DNA of 64,000 nucleotides from Paraburkholderia sp. IMGN_8 (GTDB lineage: Bacteria > Pseudomonadota > Gammaproteobacteria > Burkholderiales > Burkholderiaceae): positions 4,402,001 to 4,466,000 of the forward strand of contig NZ_CP150900.1 in the NCBI RefSeq assembly GCF_038050405.1, written 5' to 3'. The notes beneath the pieces are model-generated. The model saw only the letters and a program-made list of their open reading frames with translations, did not search any database and had not been told where the DNA came from. The first letter of the stretch is position 1. Each line of letters opens with the position of its first letter. The position numbers were made by a program, and so were the translations under genes. Shown here piece by piece: positions 56,830 to 64,000 of the stretch.

Positions 56830-59145
56830 ATGACCGAATTCAAGGACACCCAGCAACAGCTCTCGAAGTTCCGCCTGCGCGTCGCGGCGGCGGGTCTGTT
56901 CGTGTTCGTGTGCTTCGGGCTGATCGGGTTCCGTTTCCTGTTCCTGCAGGTTTGGCACTACAGCAAGTACTCGCTGCAAGCGGACGAAAACCGCATCTCG
57001 GTCGCACCGATCGTGCCGAACCGCGGCATCATCACCGACCGCAACGGCGTGGTGCTGGCCAAGAACTACTCCGCATACACGCTCGAAATCACCGCGTCGA
57101 AGCTGAACGACACGCTCGAAAACGTGATCGACAACCTGGCCACGGTGGTTTCGATCGACGCACGCGACCGGCGCCGCTTCAAGAAGCTGCAGGAAGACTC
57201 GAAGAACTTCGAGAGCCTGCCGATCCGCACCCGCCTCACCGACGACGAAGTCGCGCGCTTCACCGCGCAGCGCTTCCGCTTTCCGGGCGTGGAAGTGCGC
57301 GCGCGCCTGTTCCGCCAATATCCGCTCGGGCCGACCGCGGCGCACGTGATCGGCTACATCGGGCGGATTTCGCAGCGCGACCAGGAGCGTATCGACGACG
57401 CCAGCGATCAGAACGACAGCGATCCGGATCACTACGATCCGCGTCTGGACGCGAACAACTACAAGGGCACCGACTACATCGGCAAGATCGGCGTCGAGCA
57501 GAGCTACGAAACCGAACTGCACGGGCAGACCGGTTTCGAAGAAGTCGAAGTGACAGCGGGCGGCCGGCCGGTGCGCACGCTGTCGCGCACCCAGGCAACG
57601 CCAGGTAACAACCTCGAGCTGTCGCTCGATATCGGCTTGCAGCAGGTCGCCGAGCAGGCCTTCGCGGGCCGCCGCGGCGCGCTGGTCGCGATCGAACCGG
57701 CGACGGGCGACGTGCTCGCGTTCGTCTCGGCGCCGAGCTTCGATCCGAATTCTTTCGTCGACGGCATCGATCAGCAGACTTGGGACGAACTGAACAATTC
57801 GCCCGATCACCCGCTCCTGAACCGGCCGCTGCACGGCACCTATCCGCCCGGCTCGACCTACAAGCCGTTCATGGCGCTCGCCGCGCTCACGCTTCACAAG
57901 CGCACACCGGGCTGGGGCTTCCAGGATCCGGGCTCGTACACCTTCGGCGGCCACACGTTCCGCAACGACGTGCGCTCGGGTCAGGGCTGGGTCGACATGA
58001 ACCGCGCGATCGTGGTATCGAACGACACGTATTTCTACATGCTGGCGCACGACCTCGGCGTCAACAACATCGCCAACTTCATGAAACCGTGGGGCTTCGG
58101 CCAGATCACCGGCATCGACATCTCGGGCGAAGCGCGCGGCATCCTGCCCTCGACGGAATGGAAGCGCAAGGCGTACCGCAAGCCCGAGCAGCAACGCTGG
58201 TATGAAGGCGAAACGATCAGTCTCGGCATCGGCCAGGGCTACAACTCGTTCACCATTCTCCAGCTCGCTCACGCCACGGCGACGCTCGCGAACAACGGCG
58301 TGGTGATGAAGCCGCACCTCGTGCGCGACATCGAAAACCCGATCACGAAGGACACCCGTGCGGTCGTGCGCGATCCGAGCGACAGGATCGCCGTGAAGCA
58401 AGCGGACATCGACATTATCAAGCGGGCGATGGAAGGCGTCGTGACGAACGGCACCGCGTCGAAGCTGTTCATCGGCGCGCCGTATCTGGCGGCCGGCAAG
58501 ACCGGCACCGCGCAGGTGTATTCGCTGCAAGGCGCGAACTACAAGGGCCACGCGATCGCCGAGCATCTGCGCGACCACGCGCTGTTCATCGCATTCGCGC
58601 CTGCCGAAGAACCGAAGATCGCGCTCGCGCTGATCGTCGAAAACGGCGGCTGGGGTGCTGAAGCGGCCGGCCCGATTGCACGGCGTGTCCTCGACTACTA
58701 CCTGGTCGGCAAGCTGAAGCCGGGCGCTGAAGCGGCAGCCGTAGCGGCAGCAGCCTCGGCGACGCAGGATGCGTCCGCGCCGGAAGTGGGCGACGCACCG
58801 ACGCCGCAGGAAGCGGGCCAGCCGGTCAAAGTCGCGGCGGGCTTCACGGCGCTGCCGATACCGGGTGCGGCTTCGGCGGCAGCGGCGGCCTCGGCTGCGG
58901 CTGCCGCATCGGCAGCAGCCGCGGCATCGGCGCCTGCTGCTACGGCTGCGGCATCCGGCGCTTCGGCGGCCGTTGCCGCCTCTGCGTCCACCGCCACAAA
59001 GAATCCGCCGTCGCGCAAATCCGGCGGCCCGCGTAAGCCCCGCCCGAGCAGCGAGGCGGTTCCGACCGCCGCCGCGGCGTCGCGGGATGACGGCATTCAG
59101 TCCACGTCGCCACGCCAGCCGGTTTCCGGCGGCATCGACGAGTAA
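56830..59145 (+). CDS. mrdA: Penicillin-binding protein 2 (elongation transpeptidase)
   Basis: A 771-residue class B PBP that cross-links peptidoglycan during elongation. After one membrane helix (LRVAAAGLFVFVCFGLIGFRFLFL) come the PBP dimer domain and the transpeptidase. The SxxK motif is S342-K345 (PGSTYKPF), then SNDTYFY (SxN-like) and KTGTAQV (KTG). The enzyme core ends near residue 630. A long tail of about 135 residues follows, rich in Ala with ASAAAA-type repeats, then basic. E. coli PBP2 is 633 residues and lacks this tail. It acts with RodA, encoded next. Confidence 0.95.
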   Translation: MTEFKDTQQQLSKFRLRVAAAGLFVFVCFGLIGFRFLFLQVWHYSKYSLQADENRISVAPIVPNRGIITDRNGVVLAKNYSAYTLEITASKLNDTLENVIDNLATVVSIDARDRRRFKKLQEDSKNFESLPIRTRLTDDEVARFTAQRFRFPGVEVRARLFRQYPLGPTAAHVIGYIGRISQRDQERIDDASDQNDSDPDHYDPRLDANNYKGTDYIGKIGVEQSYETELHGQTGFEEVEVTAGGRPVRTLSRTQATPGNNLELSLDIGLQQVAEQAFAGRRGALVAIEPATGDVLAFVSAPSFDPNSFVDGIDQQTWDELNNSPDHPLLNRPLHGTYPPGSTYKPFMALAALTLHKRTPGWGFQDPGSYTFGGHTFRNDVRSGQGWVDMNRAIVVSNDTYFYMLAHDLGVNNIANFMKPWGFGQITGIDISGEARGILPSTEWKRKAYRKPEQQRWYEGETISLGIGQGYNSFTILQLAHATATLANNGVVMKPHLVRDIENPITKDTRAVVRDPSDRIAVKQADIDIIKRAMEGVVTNGTASKLFIGAPYLAAGKTGTAQVYSLQGANYKGHAIAEHLRDHALFIAFAPAEEPKIALALIVENGGWGAEAAGPIARRVLDYYLVGKLKPGAEAAAVAAAASATQDASAPEVGDAPTPQEAGQPVKVAAGFTALPIPGAASAAAAASAAAAASAAAAASAPAATAAASGASAAVAASASTATKNPPSRKSGGPRKPRPSSEAVPTAAAASRDDGIQSTSPRQPVSGGIDE

Positions 59146-59155
59146 GGAGAAAGGC

Positions 59156-60304
59156 ATGCAATTCGACAAGCGCGCCTGGCTCGACCGCATCAAGCGCATG
59201 TTCGCGGGCTTCGATCGCCCGCTCGCGCTGGTCGTGTTTCTGCTGCTGTGCGTCGGCATCGTTACGCTGTACAGCGCGAGTCTGGACGTTCCCGGCCGCG
59301 TGGAAGACCAACTGCGCAACATCATGCTGACGTTCGTGCTGATGTGGGCGCTCGCTAATGTGCCGCCCACCACGCTGATGCGCTTCGCGGTACCGCTCTA
59401 TACGTTCGGTATCGCGTTACTGGTTGCGGTGGCCCTGTTCGGTTTGACGCGTAAGGGCGCGAAGCGTTGGATCAACGTCGGCGTGGTGATCCAGCCGTCC
59501 GAGATTCTGAAGATCGCCACGCCGTTGATGCTCGCGTGGTACTACCAGCGCCGCGAAGGGGTGATGCGCTGGTACGACTACCTGGTCGGTTTCGCGATCC
59601 TGATCGTGCCCGTCGGCCTGATCGCGAAGCAGCCCGACCTGGGCACCGCCGTGCTGGTGTTTGCGGCCGGGTTCTTCGTGATCTACTTCGCGGGCCTGAG
59701 TTTCAAGCTGATCGTGCCGGTGCTGATTGCCGGCGTGATCGCAGTCGGTTCGATCGCCGCGTTCCAGGACAAGATTTGCCAGCCCGAAGTGCAGTGGCCG
59801 CTGATGCACGACTATCAGAAGCACCGCATCTGCACGCTGCTCGATCCAACCTCCGATCCGCTCGGCAAGGGCTTTCACACGATCCAGGCAGTGATTGCAA
59901 TCGGCTCGGGCGGGCCGATCGGCAAAGGCTGGCTGAAGGGCACGCAGGCGCACCTGGAGTTCATCCCCGAGAAGCACACCGACTTTATCTTCGCGGTATT
60001 TTCCGAGGAGTTCGGGTTGGCGGGCGGGATCGTGCTGCTGACGCTTTACATGCTGCTGATCGCGCGCGGCCTGTATATCGCTGCCAATGGCGCGACGCTG
60101 TTTGGACGCTTGCTGGCCGGTTCGCTAACGATGGCGTTCTTCACCTACGCGTTCGTCAACATCGGGATGGTGAGCGGAATCTTGCCGGTGGTCGGCGTGC
60201 CGCTGCCGTTCATGAGTTACGGCGGCACGGCGCTCACTACGCTGGGGGTCGCGATCGGCCTGATCATGAGCGTCGCGCGGCAGAAACGGTTGATGCAGAG
60301 TTAA
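59156..60304 (+). CDS. rodA: Rod shape-determining protein RodA (SEDS glycosyltransferase)
   Basis: A 382-residue SEDS-family membrane enzyme that polymerises lipid II and works with PBP2. About ten hydrophobic helices are seen. KQPDLGTAVLVFAAGF contains the conserved Asp region, and IPEKHTDFIFAVFSEEFG and PLPFMSYGGTALT are SEDS signatures. AAGGAGA lies eight bases before the ATG at 59156, ten bases after the PBP2 stop. It ends the shape-gene set and is followed by a strong terminator. Confidence 0.96.
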   Translation: MQFDKRAWLDRIKRMFAGFDRPLALVVFLLLCVGIVTLYSASLDVPGRVEDQLRNIMLTFVLMWALANVPPTTLMRFAVPLYTFGIALLVAVALFGLTRKGAKRWINVGVVIQPSEILKIATPLMLAWYYQRREGVMRWYDYLVGFAILIVPVGLIAKQPDLGTAVLVFAAGFFVIYFAGLSFKLIVPVLIAGVIAVGSIAAFQDKICQPEVQWPLMHDYQKHRICTLLDPTSDPLGKGFHTIQAVIAIGSGGPIGKGWLKGTQAHLEFIPEKHTDFIFAVFSEEFGLAGGIVLLTLYMLLIARGLYIAANGATLFGRLLAGSLTMAFFTYAFVNIGMVSGILPVVGVPLPFMSYGGTALTTLGVAIGLIMSVARQKRLMQS

Positions 60305-60358
60305 AGCGACAGAGTTAATTCGACAGAGTTAAAGCGGGCCACGAACGGCCCAGGAAGC

Positions 60359-60391
60359 AAAAGGGGCGCACCGCAAGGAGCGCCCCTTTTT
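60359..60391. terminator. Bidirectional terminator after rodA
   Basis: AAAAGGGGCGC and GCGCCCCTTTT form an 11-bp stem with T- and A-runs on the two sides. It ends rodA (+) and the Sel1-repeat gene (-). Confidence 0.93.
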
Positions 60392-60393
60392 AT

Positions 60394-61095
60394 CTACTGC
60401 GGTTTCACTTCCTTCTGATCCCGCAATTGCGCGCTCAGTTGCTGATACTTCAGACGCGCCGCCGGATCGCCCTGTGCCGCCGCCGCCGCGTAATACGCGC
60501 GCGCCACGTTCAGGTTCTTATCCACGCCATCGCCACCGCGCTCGTAGAACGAGCCGGTCACGTATTGCGCGGTCATGTCGCCGCCTTGCGCCGCCTTCTT
60601 GTACCAGACGAAGGCCTGCTTGTTGTCGCGGTCGGTGCCGCGACCGTCGAGAAACTGATTGGCGAGCGCCAGTTCCGCCTGCACGTGCCCTTGCTGCGCG
60701 GCCTTCAAAAACCACCGATGCGCCTCGACCGGATCGCGCCCGACGAACTCACCATCGTCGTACATCTTGCCGTACACGTACTGCGCATGCGACATGTTGG
60801 CATCGGCCGCCTTGCGCAGCCACTTCTTGCCTTCGTCGACATTCGCGGTGGTGCCTTCGCCGTTGAGCAGCATCATCGCGTAGTTGAACTCGGCGAGCCG
60901 GCTGCCGTGCTCGGCTGCCTGGCGAAACTCGGAAAACGCCGCCGTCAGGTTGCCGGCGTTGTAGTCGGCAACCGCGGTTTGCGTCTCGGGATCATTCGAC
61001 TTCGCGATCTTGTCCTGCGCATACACCGTCACATTCGCCATCAACGCCGCGGTGACCGCCAGACGCACGACGACGCACTGCACCATCCCCTTCAT
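60394..61095 (-). CDS. Exported Sel1-repeat (TPR-like) protein
   Basis: A 233-residue protein with a signal peptide (MKGMVQCVVVRLAVTAALMA, cleavage after VYA near 26) and at least four Sel1-type repeats of 36 residues (AEFNYAMMLLNGEG..., AQYVYGKMYDDGEF..., AELALANQFLDGRG..., AQYVTGSFYERGGDG...). Such periplasmic solenoids bind partner proteins; the partner is unknown. GGAGGTGAGGTC precedes the ATG at 61095, a very strong binding site. The start overlaps the stop of the upstream aldolase gene by four bases, linking an envelope protein to a metabolic enzyme. Confidence 0.85.
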   Translation of the reverse strand: MKGMVQCVVVRLAVTAALMANVTVYAQDKIAKSNDPETQTAVADYNAGNLTAAFSEFRQAAEHGSRLAEFNYAMMLLNGEGTTANVDEGKKWLRKAADANMSHAQYVYGKMYDDGEFVGRDPVEAHRWFLKAAQQGHVQAELALANQFLDGRGTDRDNKQAFVWYKKAAQGGDMTAQYVTGSFYERGGDGVDKNLNVARAYYAAAAAQGDPAARLKYQQLSAQLRDQKEVKPQ

Positions 61096-61874
61096 GACCT
61101 CACCTCCTGCAGCGCCTGGCGAGTCGCGCGCAACATCCACATGACGTCCGCGGCCAGAGCGATAAAACGGAAACCAGCGTCGCGATACTGCTTCGCACTC
61201 GCGACGTCGACGGCAAACATGCCCGTTGCGATGCCAGCCTTGTTGGCGGCGTCGACGATGCGCGCCATCGCCGCCTGCACGTCGGCATGCTTCGAATCGC
61301 CAAGATGACCGAGGCTCGCGGCCAGATCGGCCGGCCCGACGAACAGGCAATCGATACCCGGCGTTGCGGCGATCTTCTCGACTTCCTGCAAGCCGCGCGC
61401 CGATTCGATCTGCACAATGGTCGCGATCTGCGCGTTGGCCGTCTGCACGTAATCGCGCCGCATGCCGTACGAAGCCGCCCGCACCGCGCCGGCGACGCCG
61501 CGCAAACCGTCGAGCGCGTCGACGGTCGGATATTGCGTCAGACGCACAGCGTGGGCCGCCTCCTCGGCGGATTCGATATTCGGAAACATCAGCGTGCGCG
61601 CGCCGGCGTCCAGCACGCGCTTGACGAGCCACGCCTCGCTGGCGGGCACCCGCACGACCGGCTCGCTCGGCAGATGCGCGGCGGCGATCGCGCGCAATTG
61701 CGCGGTGACGTCGCCGCTATCGTTCGGCGCGTGTTCCATGTCGATCAGCAGCCAGTCGAAACCGGCATGCGCGAGCGCCTCGGCCGCCGATTCGCTACCG
61801 AGCGACAGCCACAGGCCGAACAGCGGATCGGTTTCCTTCAGACGTTGCTTGAGGGGATTGGTAAAGGTGCTCAT
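61092..61874 (-). CDS. HpcH/HpaI-family class II aldolase
   Basis: A 260-residue divalent-metal aldolase of the 2-keto-3-deoxy acid group (HpaI, GarL, RhmA). DWLLIDMEHAPND holds the catalytic His, PVVRVP and LMFPNIESAEEA line the barrel, IVQIESARGL gives the metal-binding Glu, and DCLFVGPADLAASLG gives the metal-binding Asp. These enzymes cleave 4-hydroxy-2-oxo acids to pyruvate or tartronate semialdehyde plus an aldehyde. The substrate is not certain. A possible promoter and operator lie at 62007-62035. Confidence 0.9.
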   Translation of the reverse strand: MSTFTNPLKQRLKETDPLFGLWLSLGSESAAEALAHAGFDWLLIDMEHAPNDSGDVTAQLRAIAAAHLPSEPVVRVPASEAWLVKRVLDAGARTLMFPNIESAEEAAHAVRLTQYPTVDALDGLRGVAGAVRAASYGMRRDYVQTANAQIATIVQIESARGLQEVEKIAATPGIDCLFVGPADLAASLGHLGDSKHADVQAAMARIVDAANKAGIATGMFAVDVASAKQYRDAGFRFIALAADVMWMLRATRQALQEVRS

Positions 61875-62006
61875 CGCCGCGCTCCCTGGCGACGAAACAT
61901 GTCGCCTGAAACGCGGGAAAGGACACTGGTTTGGCGAACCTGGTAGCCGCCAAGGCCGTGGTGGCCAACATACCTGCTGCGACGCAATGCGGTGACCGGC
62001 ATGTCT

Positions 62007-62035
62007 CGCTCCGTGTGGTTATCGGAGCGATCATA
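62007..62035 (-). promoter_or_regulatory. Promoter with inverted repeat upstream of the aldolase gene
   Basis: On the - strand a TATGAT -10-like box (62035-62030) is directly followed by the inverted repeat CGCTCCG-N9-CGGAGCG (62029-62007). An operator over the transcription start would block initiation. No regulator gene is nearby. Confidence 0.4.
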
Positions 62036-62080
62036 CCGTGACAATAACGCGGGGGTTGGATCGTACTGCTGGCCACAGCT

Positions 62081-62527
62081 TCAGTCGCGGACCACGTCGG
62101 CCCAGCAGTTCGGCGTCTCGAACAGACGCACCTTGTGCAGACGCAGATTCACGCCGTAGTGTGCGTCGTAGACGTTCGCGAGGATGTCGAACGCGACGGC
62201 GGCGAGATTCTCGACTGTCGGAATGCGATCGAGCACGACTGTCTTATGCCCCGCCATGGTTTCCAGAAAGCAACGCACCTGCGTATCGCCTTCGTAGACG
62301 AGGAATGCATGGTCCCATTTGTCCACCAGATGCTCGACGGCGAGCGCCTTCACGTCGGCGAAGTCCATCACCATGCCGCGATCGGGCGCACCTTCCGTAT
62401 CGACCAGGTCGCCTTGCAGCGTGATTTCGAGCACATAGCGATGCCCGTGCAGATTACGGCACTGGCTGCGGTGGTCAGGGATGCGGTGACCCGCGTCGAA
62501 TTCGAGTTTTCGTGTAATCGTCAGCAC
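62081..62527 (-). CDS. queD: 6-carboxy-5,6,7,8-tetrahydropterin synthase
   Basis: A 148-residue T-fold enzyme that converts 7,8-dihydroneopterin triphosphate to 6-carboxytetrahydropterin, the second step of queuosine synthesis. Zinc ligands H14, H27 and H29 (FDAGHRIP, NLHGHRY) and the catalytic C23 are present, as are the WDHAFLV and PTVENLA segments. The start is a GTG at 62527, seven bases after the queE stop. The order on the - strand is queC, queE, queD. Confidence 0.93.
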   Translation of the reverse strand: MLTITRKLEFDAGHRIPDHRSQCRNLHGHRYVLEITLQGDLVDTEGAPDRGMVMDFADVKALAVEHLVDKWDHAFLVYEGDTQVRCFLETMAGHKTVVLDRIPTVENLAAVAFDILANVYDAHYGVNLRLHKVRLFETPNCWADVVRD

Positions 62528-62533
62528 GGCAAA

Positions 62534-63166
62534 TCAGGGAATGTTCAGATACTTGTGGGTCTGCATCGACAGGCGCCATTGCGGATGGCGTTTGCACCAG
62601 TCGATCGCGAGCTTGGTGTTGAGGTCGCGTGACGGGCCGTCCATCGGCTGGACGAGGAAATACTCGAAGTCGAGCTTCGCATAGTCGGACAGCCGCTGGT
62701 TGTCCTGCGGAATCACGACCTTCAGTTCGTTGCCTTTGGTAACGACGAGCGGCGCGTCGGCCTTCGGGCTCACGCAGATCCAGTCGATCGTCTCGAGCAC
62801 TGGCAGCGAGCCATTGGTTTCGATGGCGATTTCGAAACCGGCGGCATGCAGCGCATCGACGAACGGCTGATCGATTTGCAGCATCGGTTCGCCGCCCGTG
62901 CACACCACGAAGCGTTCGCCCTCGCCTTCCGGCCACAGGGACGCAATCATCTGCACCAGCTCTTCGGCGGTGCGGTACTTGCCGCCGTTCTCGCCGTCGG
63001 TGCCGACGAAATCAGTATCGCAGAAGCGGCACACAGCCTCCCCGCGATCTTCTTCGCGGCCCGACCACAGATTGCAGCCGGCGAACCGGCAGAACACGGC
63101 CGGACGCCCGGCATTCGCGCCCTCGCCCTGTAATGTGTAGAAGATTTCCTTGACCGCGTACGTCAT
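62534..63166 (-). CDS. queE: 7-carboxy-7-deazaguanine synthase (radical SAM)
   Basis: A 210-residue radical SAM enzyme that makes the 7-deazaguanine ring from 6-carboxytetrahydropterin. The cluster cysteines follow CX14CX2C (C31, C46, C49), the spacing characterised for Burkholderia QueE, instead of the usual CX3CX2C. The TLQGEGANAGRPAVFCRFAGC opening and CTGGEPMLQ (GGE motif) are intact. The ATG at 63166 is chosen as the start of the conserved region. queC lies 73 bp upstream and queD 6 bp downstream. Confidence 0.95.
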   Translation of the reverse strand: MTYAVKEIFYTLQGEGANAGRPAVFCRFAGCNLWSGREEDRGEAVCRFCDTDFVGTDGENGGKYRTAEELVQMIASLWPEGEGERFVVCTGGEPMLQIDQPFVDALHAAGFEIAIETNGSLPVLETIDWICVSPKADAPLVVTKGNELKVVIPQDNQRLSDYAKLDFEYFLVQPMDGPSRDLNTKLAIDWCKRHPQWRLSMQTHKYLNIP

Positions 63167-63239
63167 GCTGCTTTCTGCCTTGTGTTCCTGAAAATGATGG
63201 CCTGCGCGGCGTTCGTTGTGACGGCGCCGCGCCGAGCCG

Positions 63240-63971
63240 TCAAACCGGCTCGGTAACCTTCTCGCCGGCCAGATACGCTTCGTAGCCCCGCTTGCGCAAG
63301 CGGCACGCGGGGCATTCGCCGCAACCGAAGCCCCACGCATGCAATTCTGCGCGCTCGCCGAGGTAGCAGGTATGCGTTTCGACGCGCACCAGTTCAACCA
63401 GTTCGTCGCCGCCCAGCTCGTGCGCGAGACGCCACGTGTCGGCCTTGTCGAGCCACATCAGCGGCGTTTCGAGCAGGAAGCGCTTGTCCATGCCGAGGTT
63501 CAGCGTGACCTGCAATGCCTTCATCGTATCGTCGCGGCAATCGGGGTAGCCCGAGAAATCCGTCTCGCACATCCCGCCGACCAGCACCTGCAAGCCACGC
63601 CGATACGCGATGGCCGCGGCGATTGTCATGAACATCAGATTGCGGCCCGGCACGAACGTATTCGGCAAACCGTTCGCGGTGGCTTCGATCTCGATCTCAC
63701 GCGTCATCGCGGTATCGCTGATCGAACCGAGGACCGACAGATCGATCATGTGATCGTCGCCGAGGCGGTCGGCCCATGCTGGAAAAGCGCGCACCACAGC
63801 GTGACGAAAACCTTCGCGGCATTCGAGTTCGACCCGGTGCCGTTGACCGTAATCGAAGCCGAGCGTTTCGACCGTTTCATAACGTTCGAGCGCCCAGGCG
63901 AGGCACGTGGCGGAATCCTGGCCGCCGGAAAACAGCACCAGAGCGCTACGTTTAGCGTCTTTGCGGATCAC
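63240..63971 (-). CDS. queC: 7-cyano-7-deazaguanine synthase
   Basis: A 243-residue ATP-dependent enzyme that turns 7-carboxy-7-deazaguanine into preQ0 in queuosine synthesis. The PP-loop SGGQDS (15-20) binds ATP, and the C-terminal [14 protein letters not shown] with an earlier cysteine binds zinc. The [16 protein letters not shown] segment is conserved. The start is a GTG at 63971 with GGAG about eight bases upstream, 29 bp from the window end, so a preQ1 riboswitch, if present, would lie outside. Confidence 0.95.
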   Translation of the reverse strand: MIRKDAKRSALVLFSGGQDSATCLAWALERYETVETLGFDYGQRHRVELECREGFRHAVVRAFPAWADRLGDDHMIDLSVLGSISDTAMTREIEIEATANGLPNTFVPGRNLMFMTIAAAIAYRRGLQVLVGGMCETDFSGYPDCRDDTMKALQVTLNLGMDKRFLLETPLMWLDKADTWRLAHELGGDELVELVRVETHTCYLGERAELHAWGFGCGECPACRLRKRGYEAYLAGEKVTEPV

Positions 63972-64000
63972 CGTGAAACTCCGTGAATGATGAGTGCCAC

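Noticed and set aside
56806..59373. 855-codon frame on the - strand opposite the PBP2 gene
   Set aside because: This is antisense of a GC-rich gene with all PBP2 motifs on the + strand; the - frame is Arg/His-rich without domains.

Overview
The window reads as a piece of a beta-proteobacterial chromosome, most likely Paraburkholderia or a close Burkholderia relative. The bases for this are high GC, C/G-ending codons, and blocks typical of Burkholderiaceae: queC-queE-queD, gatCAB divergent from mreBCD-PBP2-rodA, metX-metW, hslVU followed by a RegA/RegB pair, metK divergent from an lpxL-dapF-DUF484-xerC run, and argB-HAD-slmA. This is inferred from protein families; no database search was possible. 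No rRNA, complete tRNA, CRISPR, prophage or transposase gene was seen.

Layout. 1-7516: a partial AAA+ ATPase (cut by the left edge), an exported protein, an EEP-family hydrolase, ferredoxin-NADP reductase, a NarX/NarL-type two-component pair and an amino acid permease. 7529-24612 is the accessory-looking part. A seven-gene operon for a form II (AYRGAGR) molybdenum hydroxylase of the CO/xanthine dehydrogenase family, with its maturation genes, lies at 8456-16088. After it come a PepSY-TM protein, a transglutaminase-like protein with a Fur-box-like site between the two, an SrkA-type kinase, an aldo/keto reductase and small membrane proteins. Three copies of one large foldback repeat (about 750-830 bp, here called A, B, C) punctuate this part at 7529-8283, 16092-16840 and 23784-24612. 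24615-37386: PhyH-type dioxygenase, metK, lipid A acyltransferase, dapF, xerC, rlmI, a His-rich G3E GTPase, a DksA with a degenerate zinc finger, and hslVU. 37527-49998: RegA/RegB, a broken TPR gene, argB, a HAD phosphatase overlapping slmA, a SAM-II-type riboswitch before metX-metW, ampG, an M48 protease, xthA and PPK2. 50132-64000: gatCAB, the cell-shape cluster mreB-mreC-mreD-PBP2-rodA, a Sel1 protein and aldolase, and the queuosine genes.

The best candidate for something undescribed is the foldback repeat family. Each copy has ~250-bp inverted arms around a variable core. A 14-15-bp hairpin inside each arm is kept by compensatory changes between copies. Copy C carries the same ~27-bp insertion in both arms. 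Five of the six outer ends lie 3-13 bp from the stop codon of the neighbouring gene, or 66 bp for the main left end of C. The G+T bias of flanking coding strands rises toward the repeat from both sides. Copies A and B are direct repeats that exactly bracket the molybdenum hydroxylase operon. The second strongest signal is a SAM-II-like aptamer upstream of metX that carries an extra 28-nt hairpin.
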